Below, piece by piece: positions 26,594 through 33,500 of a stretch of 42,984 bases of DNA; positions within the stretch are counted from its first letter, which is position 1; each line of letters begins with the position of its first letter. Position numbers and translations under genes: made by a program. The notes below the pieces were generated by a model, which saw only the letters and a list, made by a program, of their open reading frames with translations, was not told the DNA's origin and made no database searches. Source of the stretch: Streptomyces sp. CBMA29 (GTDB lineage: Bacteria > Actinomycetota > Actinomycetes > Streptomycetales > Streptomycetaceae). Location: NCBI RefSeq assembly GCF_014596445.1, contig NZ_MECL01000171.1, positions 1 to 42,984 on the forward strand, written 5' to 3'.

Positions 26594-26821
26594 ATGGCCG
26601 AGCACACCTATCGGGTCACCGAGATCGTCGGCACCTCGCACGAAGGCGTGGACGCCGCCGTCCGCAACGGCGTCAAGCGGGCCGCGCAAACGCTGCGCGG
26701 CCTCGACTGGTTCCAGATCACCGAGGTCCGCGGGCACATCGTGGACGGTGAGGTCGAGCACTACCAGGTGGGGCTGAAGGTGGGCTTCCGCCTGGACGAC
26801 ACGGACGGCTCCGCCGGATAG
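26594..26821 (+). CDS. Dodecin (flavin-storage protein)
   Basis: A 75-residue protein of the dodecin family, small dodecameric shells that bind flavins in the cytoplasm. It reads YRVTEIVGTSHEGVDAAVRN and RGLDWFQITEVRGHIVDGEV, with the flavin-stacking Trp (LDWFQ), and ends with HYQVGLKVGFRLD. The ATG 26594 has AAGGAAAGG 4-5 nt upstream. The stop at 26821 runs straight into a hairpin. Confidence 0.94.
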   Translation: MAEHTYRVTEIVGTSHEGVDAAVRNGVKRAAQTLRGLDWFQITEVRGHIVDGEVEHYQVGLKVGFRLDDTDGSAG

Positions 26822-26960
26822 CGCCCCGTCAGGGGCGCGGGGAACTGCGCGGCCAGCCACGTCCGGGCTTGCGGCCCAAGAACAACAGCGTCTGCCCCGC
26901 TGGGCCGGTTTCTTTACCCGCGCCACGGACGTGGCTGGTCGCGCAGTTCCCCGCGCCCCT
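26821..26960. repeat. Large inverted repeat (dispersed Streptomyces element), likely two-way terminator
   Basis: Arms of 34 bp (26832-26865 and 26926-26959) match at 33 positions, enclosing a 60-nt loop. Each arm includes GGGGCGCGGGGAACTGCGCG or its complement, a sequence I recognise as frequent in Streptomyces intergenic spaces. A nested hairpin GCGCCCC-GTCA-GGGGCGC (26821-26838) begins at the last base of the dodecin stop codon. The element lies between two convergent genes. Confidence 0.85.
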
Positions 26961-27007
26961 TAAAAGATCGGCGTGCCGCCCGGGGCGGTGGGGTCCGCGA
27001 GGGCACG

Positions 27008-29287
27008 TCACCCACCCGTCAGGATGACGAGCCGCTGGGTGGCGCGCGTCATGGCCACGTAGCGGTCGACGGCGCCCTCGATGCCGTCGCCGTAGGACTG
27101 CGGGTCGATGAGGACGACGAGGTCGAATTCGAGGCCCTTGGCCAGCTCGGGGGTGAGTGAGCGGACGCGGGGCGAGCCCCGGAAGGAGCCGGCGGAGCCC
27201 GCGGCGGCGATGACGCATGCCACGCCCTCGTCGTGCTCGGAGAGCCAGCCGTCGAGGACGGCGTCCAGGTCGGCGAGCGGGCCGTGGGTGACGGGGACGC
27301 CGGTGGCGCGGATCGAGGTGGGCACGTTGGCGTCCGGGAGGGCGGCCCGGATGACCGGCTCGGCTTCCGCCATGACCTCCTCGGGCGTGCGGTAGTTGAC
27401 GCTCAGCGAGGCCAGGGTGATCCGGTCGAGGCCGACGCGCTCCAGGCGTTCCCGCCACGACTCGGTGAAGCCGTGCCGGGCCTGGGCACGGTCGCCGACG
27501 ATCGTGAAGCTGCGGGACGGGCAGCGCAGCAGCAGCATCTGCCACTGCGCGTCGGTCAGCTCCTGCGCCTCGTCCACCACGACGTGCGCGAAGGGTCCCG
27601 CGAGCCGGTCGGGGTCGGCGGCGGGCAGCGCGTCCTCGTCGATCAGGCTGTCCTGGAGGTCCTTGCCGCGCAGCATCCGTACCGCGCCCTCGCTCTCGTC
27701 ACCGGCGGAGGAGAAGTCGGCCGCCGTGAGGATGTCGTCGATGACGTGGGACATCCGCTCGCGCTCCGCGGCCACGGCGGCGTCGTGCCGCCGCTTGCGC
27801 CGCGCCGCCTCCGGGTCGCCGAGCCGCTGCCGCGCCGCGTCCAGCAGCGGCAGGTCGGCGACCGTCCAGGCCCGCGGGGCGTCCTCGCGCTGGAGCGCGC
27901 GCACCTCGTCGGCGTCGAGCCAGGGCGCGCACAGGCGCAGGTAGGCGGGGACGGTCCACAGATCGGAGACGAGGTCGGTGGGTTCGAGCAGCGGCCACGC
28001 GCGGTGCAGCGCGGTGACCAGCTCCCGGTCCTGGCGCAGCGAGCGCAGAAACCGCTCCGCCGAGACACCGCCCTCCTCCTCGTCGTCCCCGTCCGCGCCC
28101 ATGCCCTGCTTGTCCCTGAGGATCGCGGCCAGTTCCTCCCAGACCTGCTCGCGGGCCTCGTTGTGCGGGGTGCCGGGGCCGGGGGCGCGGAACGCCTCCG
28201 CCCAGTCGGCGGCGCTCACCCGTACCTCCGACCAGGCCGTCGAGACGGTCAGGGCCTCGGTGGGCGGCTCCTCGTAGAACCTGACGGCCTTCTCGATCGC
28301 CCGCACCATGTCGGCCGTGGACTTCAGCCGGGCCACCTCCGGGTCGGCCTCGGGCGCCGCGTCGGCGCCCTCGGCGACCAGGTCGCGCAGGGTGCAGGTC
28401 CGCACGCCCTCCTCGCCGAGGCTGGGCAGCACGTCGGCGACGTATCCCAGGTACGGCTCGTGCGGGCCGACGAAGAGCACACCGCCGCGGCGGTGGCCCA
28501 GGCGCGGGTCGGAGTAGAGCAGGTACGCCGAGCGGTGCAGCGCGACGACGGTCTTGCCCGTACCGGGGCCGCCGTCGACCACGAGGGCGCCGCGCGAGCC
28601 CGCGCGGATGACGGCGTCCTGGTCGGCCTGGATGGTGCCGAGCACGTCGCGCATCCGGGCCGAGCGATTGGCGCCGAGGCTGGCGATGAAGGCGGACTGG
28701 TCGTCCAGGGCCGCGCGGTGCCTGAGCCCGTCGGCGGTGACCTCCAGGCCGTCCGCGGTGAAGACCTCGTCCCAGTAGTCGCTGATCCGGCCGCCGGTCC
28801 AGCGGTAGCGGCGGCGGCTCGCCAGGCCCATCGGCCGGGCGTGCGTCGCGGCGAAGAAGGGCTCGGCGGCCGGGGCGCGCCAGTCGAGCAGCAGCCTGCG
28901 GCCGGTGCTGTCGGTCAGGCCGAGGCGGCCGATGTACGTAGCTCCCGCGCCGTCCGCGCTGTCCGCGCCGTCCGCTTCGACGATGTGCCCGAGGCACAGG
29001 TCGAGGCCGAAGCGGCGCAGCGCGCGCAGACGGGCGGTGAGCCGGTGCACCTCCTGGTCGCGGTCCATCGCGGCCCGGCCGATGCCGCCGGGCGCCCTGC
29101 GGACGTCGTCCAGGCGGGCGGAGATCTCCGCGACGGTCCGCTCCAGGCTCTCCGCGATGGCGGCGAAGTGCTTTTCGTCGGCGGCGATCAGGGCCGGGTC
29201 GGCTTTGGCGGAAAGGCGGTCGGGAAGGTCGAAGGCGCGGCGGCTCCCGCCGCTGGTTCCAGGGGTGGCCTTACTGGTCGTACGCAC
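27008..29287 (-). CDS. helR: HelD-family RNA polymerase-recycling ATPase, probable HelR (rifamycin protection)
   Basis: A 759-residue superfamily-1 ATPase. An N-terminal helical arm (ADEKHFAAIAESLERTVAEI) with LLLDWRAPAAEPFF precedes Walker A (LVVDGGPGTGKTVVALHRSA). Walker B/motif II is FAHVVVDEAQELTDAQW, with motif III SFTIVGDRAQAR. SVNYRTPEEVM and YVAMTRATQRLVIL close it. HelD proteins pull stalled or drug-bound RNA polymerase off DNA; HelR of S. venezuelae protects polymerase from rifamycins. The HelR label is favoured by the RAE-like palindrome 60 bp upstream. GTG 29287 (VRTTSKATPG) has GGGAG 9 nt upstream; the longer frame runs through the palindrome and is rejected. Confidence 0.85.
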   Translation of the reverse strand: MRTTSKATPGTSGGSRRAFDLPDRLSAKADPALIAADEKHFAAIAESLERTVAEISARLDDVRRAPGGIGRAAMDRDQEVHRLTARLRALRRFGLDLCLGHIVEADGADSADGAGATYIGRLGLTDSTGRRLLLDWRAPAAEPFFAATHARPMGLASRRRYRWTGGRISDYWDEVFTADGLEVTADGLRHRAALDDQSAFIASLGANRSARMRDVLGTIQADQDAVIRAGSRGALVVDGGPGTGKTVVALHRSAYLLYSDPRLGHRRGGVLFVGPHEPYLGYVADVLPSLGEEGVRTCTLRDLVAEGADAAPEADPEVARLKSTADMVRAIEKAVRFYEEPPTEALTVSTAWSEVRVSAADWAEAFRAPGPGTPHNEAREQVWEELAAILRDKQGMGADGDDEEEGGVSAERFLRSLRQDRELVTALHRAWPLLEPTDLVSDLWTVPAYLRLCAPWLDADEVRALQREDAPRAWTVADLPLLDAARQRLGDPEAARRKRRHDAAVAAERERMSHVIDDILTAADFSSAGDESEGAVRMLRGKDLQDSLIDEDALPAADPDRLAGPFAHVVVDEAQELTDAQWQMLLLRCPSRSFTIVGDRAQARHGFTESWRERLERVGLDRITLASLSVNYRTPEEVMAEAEPVIRAALPDANVPTSIRATGVPVTHGPLADLDAVLDGWLSEHDEGVACVIAAAGSAGSFRGSPRVRSLTPELAKGLEFDLVVLIDPQSYGDGIEGAVDRYVAMTRATQRLVILTGG

Positions 29288-29346
29288 TGCGTGAATCTCC
29301 CGTTTCCCCAGGTGGTGGGCTTCGGTGAGCGATTGTGCGGCACGAG

Positions 29347-29369
29347 GGGGGCCTTGCCGCAAGGCCCCC
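29347..29369. promoter_or_regulatory. Rifamycin-associated element (RAE)-like palindrome
   Basis: A 10-bp perfect dyad GGGGGCCTTG / CAAGGCCCCC around CCG. The RAE was described as a conserved short inverted repeat upstream of rifamycin-inactivation genes and helR, with a G-rich/CTTGC core resembling this one; I cannot compare base by base here. The core offers TTGCCG on the + strand and TTGCGG on the - strand, each able to act as a -35 hexamer. Confidence 0.75.
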
Positions 29370-29382
29370 TGTGCGCTATAAG
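29354..29382 (+). promoter_or_regulatory. Candidate rightward promoter using the RAE core as -35
   Basis: TTGCCG (29354-29359) and TATAAG (29377-29382) are 17 nt apart, a good match to the major sigma factor. Transcription would start near 29389, just at the beginning of the terminator stem. Leftward, TTGCGG in the same palindrome is followed after 19 nt by CACAAT, a weaker promoter pointing at helR. Confidence 0.5.
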
Positions 29383-29390
29383 TTGAGAGT

Positions 29391-29426
29391 GGAAAGGAGC
29401 GGGCGGCTTCTTTCCTTTTTTGTTTT
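29391..29426 (+). terminator. Intrinsic terminator in the rightward leader
   Basis: GGAAAGGAGC (29391-29400) pairs with GCTTCTTTCC (29406-29415), 10 bp with one G-U, loop GGGCG. TTTTTTGTTTT (29416-29426) follows. No gene ends here, as the region lies between divergent genes, so it is an attenuator or the end of a very short RNA. Confidence 0.75.
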
Positions 29427-29558
29427 CTCCCCGGGCACCCCGTTCGGCGTATCACCGGTCGCCGTATCCGACAGAGCGTCAGATCCTTTTGTCATTAAGG
29501 CGGGTCATAGCCGGATTCGGCCCCCGCCGTGGACGCTGACGCATTCTCGGGAGCCCGC

Positions 29559-30050
29559 ATGAGCCAGGAGACGCCCACCCCGCCGTCGCCCCCGCCGGGG
29601 TACACACCCCCGCCGCCCACCCCCCGGGAGTCCGCGTGGGCCGCCGGGGGCACCGTCTTCGCCGGGATGATGCTGGTGTTCGGCGGCGCGCTGGCGATCC
29701 TGGAGGGGATCGTCGGCATCAGGAAGAACTCGGTGTACGTCTCCACGCGGGACTACGTCTACCAGTTCGACGTCACGTCCTGGGGCTGGATCCACCTGGC
29801 GCTCGGCGTGGTCGCCGTCCTCGTCGGCTTCGGCCTGCTGGCCGGTTCCGCCTGGGCGCGCTGGGGCGGCATCCTGATCGCCGGGCTCAACCTGGTGGCG
29901 AATTTCATGTTCCTGCCGTACCAGCCGGTCTGGGCCGTGGTCATGATCGCCATCGACATCTTCATCATCTGGGCGCTGGCCACGTACGAACCGGCCCACC
30001 ACGGCAGCGGGCGGCACGGCGCCCCGACGAGCGCCGGGGGGCGGCTGTGA
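29559..30050 (+). CDS. Small four-helix membrane protein (DUF7144-like)
   Basis: A 163-residue protein. A Pro-rich cytoplasmic head (PPSPPPGYTPPPPTPRES) precedes four membrane helices: VFAGMMLVFGGALAILEGIV, LALGVVAVLVGFGLLAG, WGGILIAGLNLVANFMFL and VVMIAIDIFIIWALATY. The pattern, with VSTRDYVYQFDVTSWGWIHL in the first outer loop, is that of a family common in actinobacteria whose role I do not know. ATG 29559 has GGGAG 5 nt upstream; the GTG 29529 extension is not needed. Its stop overlaps the start of the actin-like gene (GTGA), implying coupled synthesis. Confidence 0.8.
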   Translation: MSQETPTPPSPPPGYTPPPPTPRESAWAAGGTVFAGMMLVFGGALAILEGIVGIRKNSVYVSTRDYVYQFDVTSWGWIHLALGVVAVLVGFGLLAGSAWARWGGILIAGLNLVANFMFLPYQPVWAVVMIAIDIFIIWALATYEPAHHGSGRHGAPTSAGGRL

Positions 30051-31087
30051 CGTACACGAGTCCCACGCTGGAACAGCTCCGCCGCTGCACGGTCGCCGTC
30101 GACATCGGCGCCGCCCGTACCCGCGTCTACGTCCGCAACGTCGGCGTCGTCGCCGACGAGCCGAGCGTGGCCGCGGTCGACGTGCGCACCGGCGCCCTGA
30201 TCGCGGTCGGCGAGCGCGCCGAGCAGATGGCCGGGCGCACCCCCGGGCACATCCGGGTGGCCAGGCCGGTCGCGGGCGGCGCGGTCGTCGACATCGAGAT
30301 GGCGCGGCGCATGCTCAAGCACGTGCTCGGCGACAAGCTCGGCAGGCGGTGGCGGCGGATGCCGGTGCTGCGCGCCGCGGTGTGCATGCCGCACGGCAGC
30401 GAGCCGATCGCGCGGCGCGCGGCCATCGAGACGCTGTACGGGCTCGGCGCGCGCAAGGTCGAGCTGGTGGACACGCTGATCGCCGCGGCGGTCGGCTGCG
30501 GGCTGCCCGTCGAACACCCCGAGGCCACGATGATCGTGGTGTGCGGCGCCGGTACGACGCAGGTCGCCGTCCTGTCGCTGGGGTCCATCGTGGCCGCGGA
30601 GACGGTGCCGGTCGGCGGTGACGCCATCGACCGCGCCGTCGTCCAGCACCTGCGCAACCACCACGAGCTGATGCTGCCCAGCCAGTCGGTACGGCCGCTG
30701 CACCAGATGCTCGGCTCCCCCGGCACCGGCGGGACCGTCACCACCGAGGTCCACGGCCGCGACGTCGTCAGCGGCCTCGCCCGCTCCGTCCTCGTCGAGA
30801 CCGAGGGCGTGCGCCACGCGATGCGCACCCCGCTCACCTCCGTGCTCGACGCCATCACCACCGTGCTGCGCGCCTGCCCGCCCGACCTGGTCGCCGACCT
30901 CGCCGACCGGGGCATCATGCTGGCCGGCGGCAGCGCCCTCATGCCCGGCCTCGACCTCATGCTCGGCCAGGCCACCGGCATGCCCGTCCACATCGCCCCC
31001 CGCCCCGACACGGTCGCCGTCCAGGGCCTCGGCGCCATGATCGAGGGCCGCGTCCGCCCCATGGTCCTGGACCCCCTGACGGTCTAG
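30047..31087 (+). CDS. MreB/Mbl-like actin homologue with a degenerate nucleotide site
   Basis: A 346-residue actin-fold protein. Phosphate-1 is TVAVDIGAARTRVYVRNVGV (family DxGTxNT), followed by VVADEPSVAAVD as in MreB. The helix region RRMLKHVLGDKL and CMPHGSEPIARRAAIETLYG follow. Phosphate-2 is MIVVCGAGTTQVAVLSLGSI, where MreB has VDIGGGTTE: the aspartate is lost. The adenosine motif is GIMLAGGSALMPGLDLMLGQ, and the end is DTVAVQGLGAMIEG. Streptomyces has MreB and Mbl acting in spore-wall synthesis; this is closest to the divergent Mbl type. GTG 30047 overlaps the upstream stop. The substitutions suggest weak or no ATP hydrolysis (inference). Confidence 0.86.
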   Translation: MTYTSPTLEQLRRCTVAVDIGAARTRVYVRNVGVVADEPSVAAVDVRTGALIAVGERAEQMAGRTPGHIRVARPVAGGAVVDIEMARRMLKHVLGDKLGRRWRRMPVLRAAVCMPHGSEPIARRAAIETLYGLGARKVELVDTLIAAAVGCGLPVEHPEATMIVVCGAGTTQVAVLSLGSIVAAETVPVGGDAIDRAVVQHLRNHHELMLPSQSVRPLHQMLGSPGTGGTVTTEVHGRDVVSGLARSVLVETEGVRHAMRTPLTSVLDAITTVLRACPPDLVADLADRGIMLAGGSALMPGLDLMLGQATGMPVHIAPRPDTVAVQGLGAMIEGRVRPMVLDPLTV

Positions 31088-31096
31088 GCCGCGCGC

Positions 31097-31144
31097 GAGG
31101 GCACCCTCTGCTCCGGGGTGCCCTCCCCCACGGGGGGTGCCCTC
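31097..31144. terminator. Terminator-like hairpin after the actin-like gene
   Basis: GAGGGCACCC (31097-31106) can pair with GGGTGCCCTC at 31116-31125 or with an identical copy at 31135-31144. It sits between convergent genes. There is no T tract, as is common in high-GC actinobacteria. Confidence 0.6.
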
Positions 31145-31161
31145 TCCGGAGGCGCCGGGGG

Positions 31162-32001
31162 TCAGCGCGCGGTCCGGTACGCCAGACCCCGTACGAGGGT
31201 GTCCCGCACGCTCGCCCTCAGATGCCGGGTCCAGGGCGGGTCGGTCTCGCCGCGCATCGTGCTCCAGCAGGCGAGGGCGTAGCCGTACTCCCCCGGGCTC
31301 AGGTATCCCATCCGCTGCCAGGGCTCGTCCCTGCGGCCGGTGAGCATCCGGTCGGTGAGATCGCCGACCGGCAGCACCGAGTACCCGGCCGCCTTCACGT
31401 AGTCGTCCGCGGCGTTGGCCGTCAGGACGCCCATGCCGAGGTGGACGGTCACCAGGTCGGTGAGCCGTTCCTCCTCGGCGTGGGAGATGCCCAGCGCGAC
31501 CGTGCGCCGCTCGCCGACCAGCCGGGCGTGCGCCAGCTCGTGGGCGACGAGCCCCGCGAACGCGTCGGGCCGCGCGGCCACACCACGGTCGAGTTCGATC
31601 ACCGCCCGGCCGAGCACCTTGCGGTACTCACCAACCGTGTGCCGCCCGCCCGGGGCCTGCTCCGGGGAGTCCACCAGCAGCACACGGATACCGGAGACGT
31701 CCGCGCCCATCACCGCACCGATCCGTCGCACCAGCGGCTCGACCCGCTCCCGCGTACCGGTGAAGTCCGCGGGGACGAAGCCCGGGAGCGCGATCTCACG
31801 GCGCGGCGTCGCGGGCCCGAACTCCTCGGCACACCACCGCAGCCACCGCTCGGTCCAGGCCCGCTGTTTCTCCGGTACGGGACACGCTCCCGGTGCGTCG
31901 GCCCGCAGCCAAGGCTTCGGCCCTGTCGTCCTCGACCCGCCCGGCGCCGGGTCCCTCCCCCGCAGCCAGTCCGCCACCCCGTCCGGCACCCACCCGCTCA
32001 T
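31162..32001 (-). CDS. Putative HEXXH zinc metallopeptidase-like protein, unknown family
   Basis: A 279-residue soluble protein. The motif AGLVAHELAHARLVGE is a HEXXH zinc site with the hydrophobic pattern of gluzincin-type helices; AEEERLTDLVTVHLGMGVLT about 18 residues later supplies Glu/Asp candidates for the third ligand. IRVLLVDSPEQ, VIELDRGVAA and SPGEYGYALACWS are other ordered stretches. There is no signal peptide, so it should act inside the cell. ATG 32001 is preceded by a G-run ending in GGGTGG. I do not recognise a named family; activity is inferred from the motif only. No operon partner is evident. Confidence 0.7.
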   Translation of the reverse strand: MSGWVPDGVADWLRGRDPAPGGSRTTGPKPWLRADAPGACPVPEKQRAWTERWLRWCAEEFGPATPRREIALPGFVPADFTGTRERVEPLVRRIGAVMGADVSGIRVLLVDSPEQAPGGRHTVGEYRKVLGRAVIELDRGVAARPDAFAGLVAHELAHARLVGERRTVALGISHAEEERLTDLVTVHLGMGVLTANAADDYVKAAGYSVLPVGDLTDRMLTGRRDEPWQRMGYLSPGEYGYALACWSTMRGETDPPWTRHLRASVRDTLVRGLAYRTAR

Positions 32002-32130
32002 GCCACCCCCCGGTGATCCCGCCCGCCCTCTCACCCCAAGACGCCCCCCGCCCCCCGGCCAGTTGCACCGGCCGGCCCGTCAGCGGTCAGCGGCGGACCG
32101 TCTCCGCGTAACCCCGCACGCGGGGCCGGG

Positions 32131-33189
32131 TCAGAAGCGGGCGCGGTCGGCCGCTGCCTCGCCGTGGCGCCAGCCCTCGGCGTCGCGGCCCTTGAGGCGC
32201 GAGGTGGTGGTGGAGGGGAACATGCGGCGGGTCGCGTCGCGTACGTCGACCTCGCGGGCGGCGAGGACGGGCAGCAGGTCGGCGGACGGGGTGGCGGTCT
32301 CGGCCTGGGCGTCGCGGGTGGCGGCGGCCAGCCGTTCGCGGACGCGGCCCGCGTAACCGATCAGGAAGGACTCCCGGAAGTCACGCGAGCGCGAGGTGCC
32401 GCCGCGCAGGGCGTGGTCGGCCTGGACGAGCAGCGAGGTGTAGAGGAGTTCGACGGCCTCCAGGTCGGTCGCGAAACCGACCACAGTCGAGAAGCCGAAG
32501 TCGGCCGCCCACACCGCCTGGCAGCGGTTCGCCGCCGCGACGGCGTCCAGCAGCAGGGCCTTCGCGCCCTCGTAGGGGCGGTCCACCCCGATCCGGCACG
32601 CGCCGGGGCCGTCGCCGGGTACGCCACCGGACACGGCGACCAGCGCCTCGTCGATGCTGTGCCTGGCCATCAGGTGCTGGGCCTTCGCCGACAGCGCCTC
32701 GGCCTCCTCGGGGAAGCCGGTGGACTCGGCCTTCGCCAGCAGCGCGCGGATGCGGGCGAGCATCTTGGAGTGCGGGCCGCCGGCCGGGGGCGCCGACGCG
32801 GGGCCCGGCGTCAAGGGGGTGATGCGGGGCAGCCGCCCGTAGAGGCAGAGCAGTTCCACGAGAGCCGTCGCCGTACTGAATCTGTCGAGCCGCTCGGTCC
32901 GGGCGAAGGCGGCCAGAAAGGGCTGGCCGCCGTCGCCCACCGCCCGCGCCAACCGCTCGTGCCGCGCGTCGAGTTCCCGCCCCGCCATCCGTACGAGGTC
33001 CCGCGGCTCCCACCCGCGCGCCCCGCACTCGCGCACCACCCGCCCGGCCAGCGTCCCGGCCGCGCTCTCCCACCGCTCACCGGCGGCGGCCAGCACCGAC
33101 GCCGCCGCGTCCACGGCCGCCTCGTCCCCGGCCGCCTCGCCCGCGCCGGACGCCACCGCCTCCGCATACGCCCGCTCGAACTCGTCCAC
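32131..33189 (-). CDS. DUF2786 domain protein
   Basis: A 352-residue soluble protein. The DUF2786 motif MLARIRALLAKAESTGFPEE, followed by AEALSAKAQHLMARHSIDEA, lies at about residues 145-185. Downstream is a helical domain (VELLYTSLLVQADHALRGG, FRESFLIGYAGRVRERLAAA). The N-terminal ~130 residues are helical with WEPRDLVRMAGRELDARHER. This combination is frequent in streptomycetes; in phages and plasmids DUF2786 proteins often accompany DNA-metabolism genes, but no function is established. GTG 33189 has only a weak AGG upstream. Confidence 0.82.
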   Translation of the reverse strand: MDEFERAYAEAVASGAGEAAGDEAAVDAAASVLAAAGERWESAAGTLAGRVVRECGARGWEPRDLVRMAGRELDARHERLARAVGDGGQPFLAAFARTERLDRFSTATALVELLCLYGRLPRITPLTPGPASAPPAGGPHSKMLARIRALLAKAESTGFPEEAEALSAKAQHLMARHSIDEALVAVSGGVPGDGPGACRIGVDRPYEGAKALLLDAVAAANRCQAVWAADFGFSTVVGFATDLEAVELLYTSLLVQADHALRGGTSRSRDFRESFLIGYAGRVRERLAAATRDAQAETATPSADLLPVLAAREVDVRDATRRMFPSTTTSRLKGRDAEGWRHGEAAADRARF

Positions 33190-33500
33190 GGACCTATCGT
33201 CGCCGACGCGGCCGGGCGCCGCTTCGCCAGCCCTCCCCGGGCTGCCGGTTCACGGGCTGGGCCGTGATCCTTCTCATGAGCGCCGAGGCGGCAGAAACTG
33301 TTGCGGTCATGCCAACAGGCCCCTAGGTTTACGCGCGTTGACACAGCCTGCGCGCAGAGGAGTTGACGTTCTCCCACCGCCGAACGTCGATGACCGCACC
33401 GCGGCGACCGCACCGCGGCGACCCGGCCCGAGCGCGCCACAGCGTGTCCCCCCATCCCCCACCCCCCCCCACACGCAACACCCACACCCCTGGGAGCATC
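33190..33500. other. Divergent promoter region between the DUF2786 and GH25 genes
   Basis: 311 nt without a gene. An inverted repeat CTGTTG-9-CAACAG is at 33298-33318. Rightward, TTGACA at 33338-33343 is a good -35-like hexamer; a second TTGACG lies at about 33363. The end (33445-33490) is a C-rich low-complexity run before the ribosome site. The palindrome could be an operator for either gene. Confidence 0.45.
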
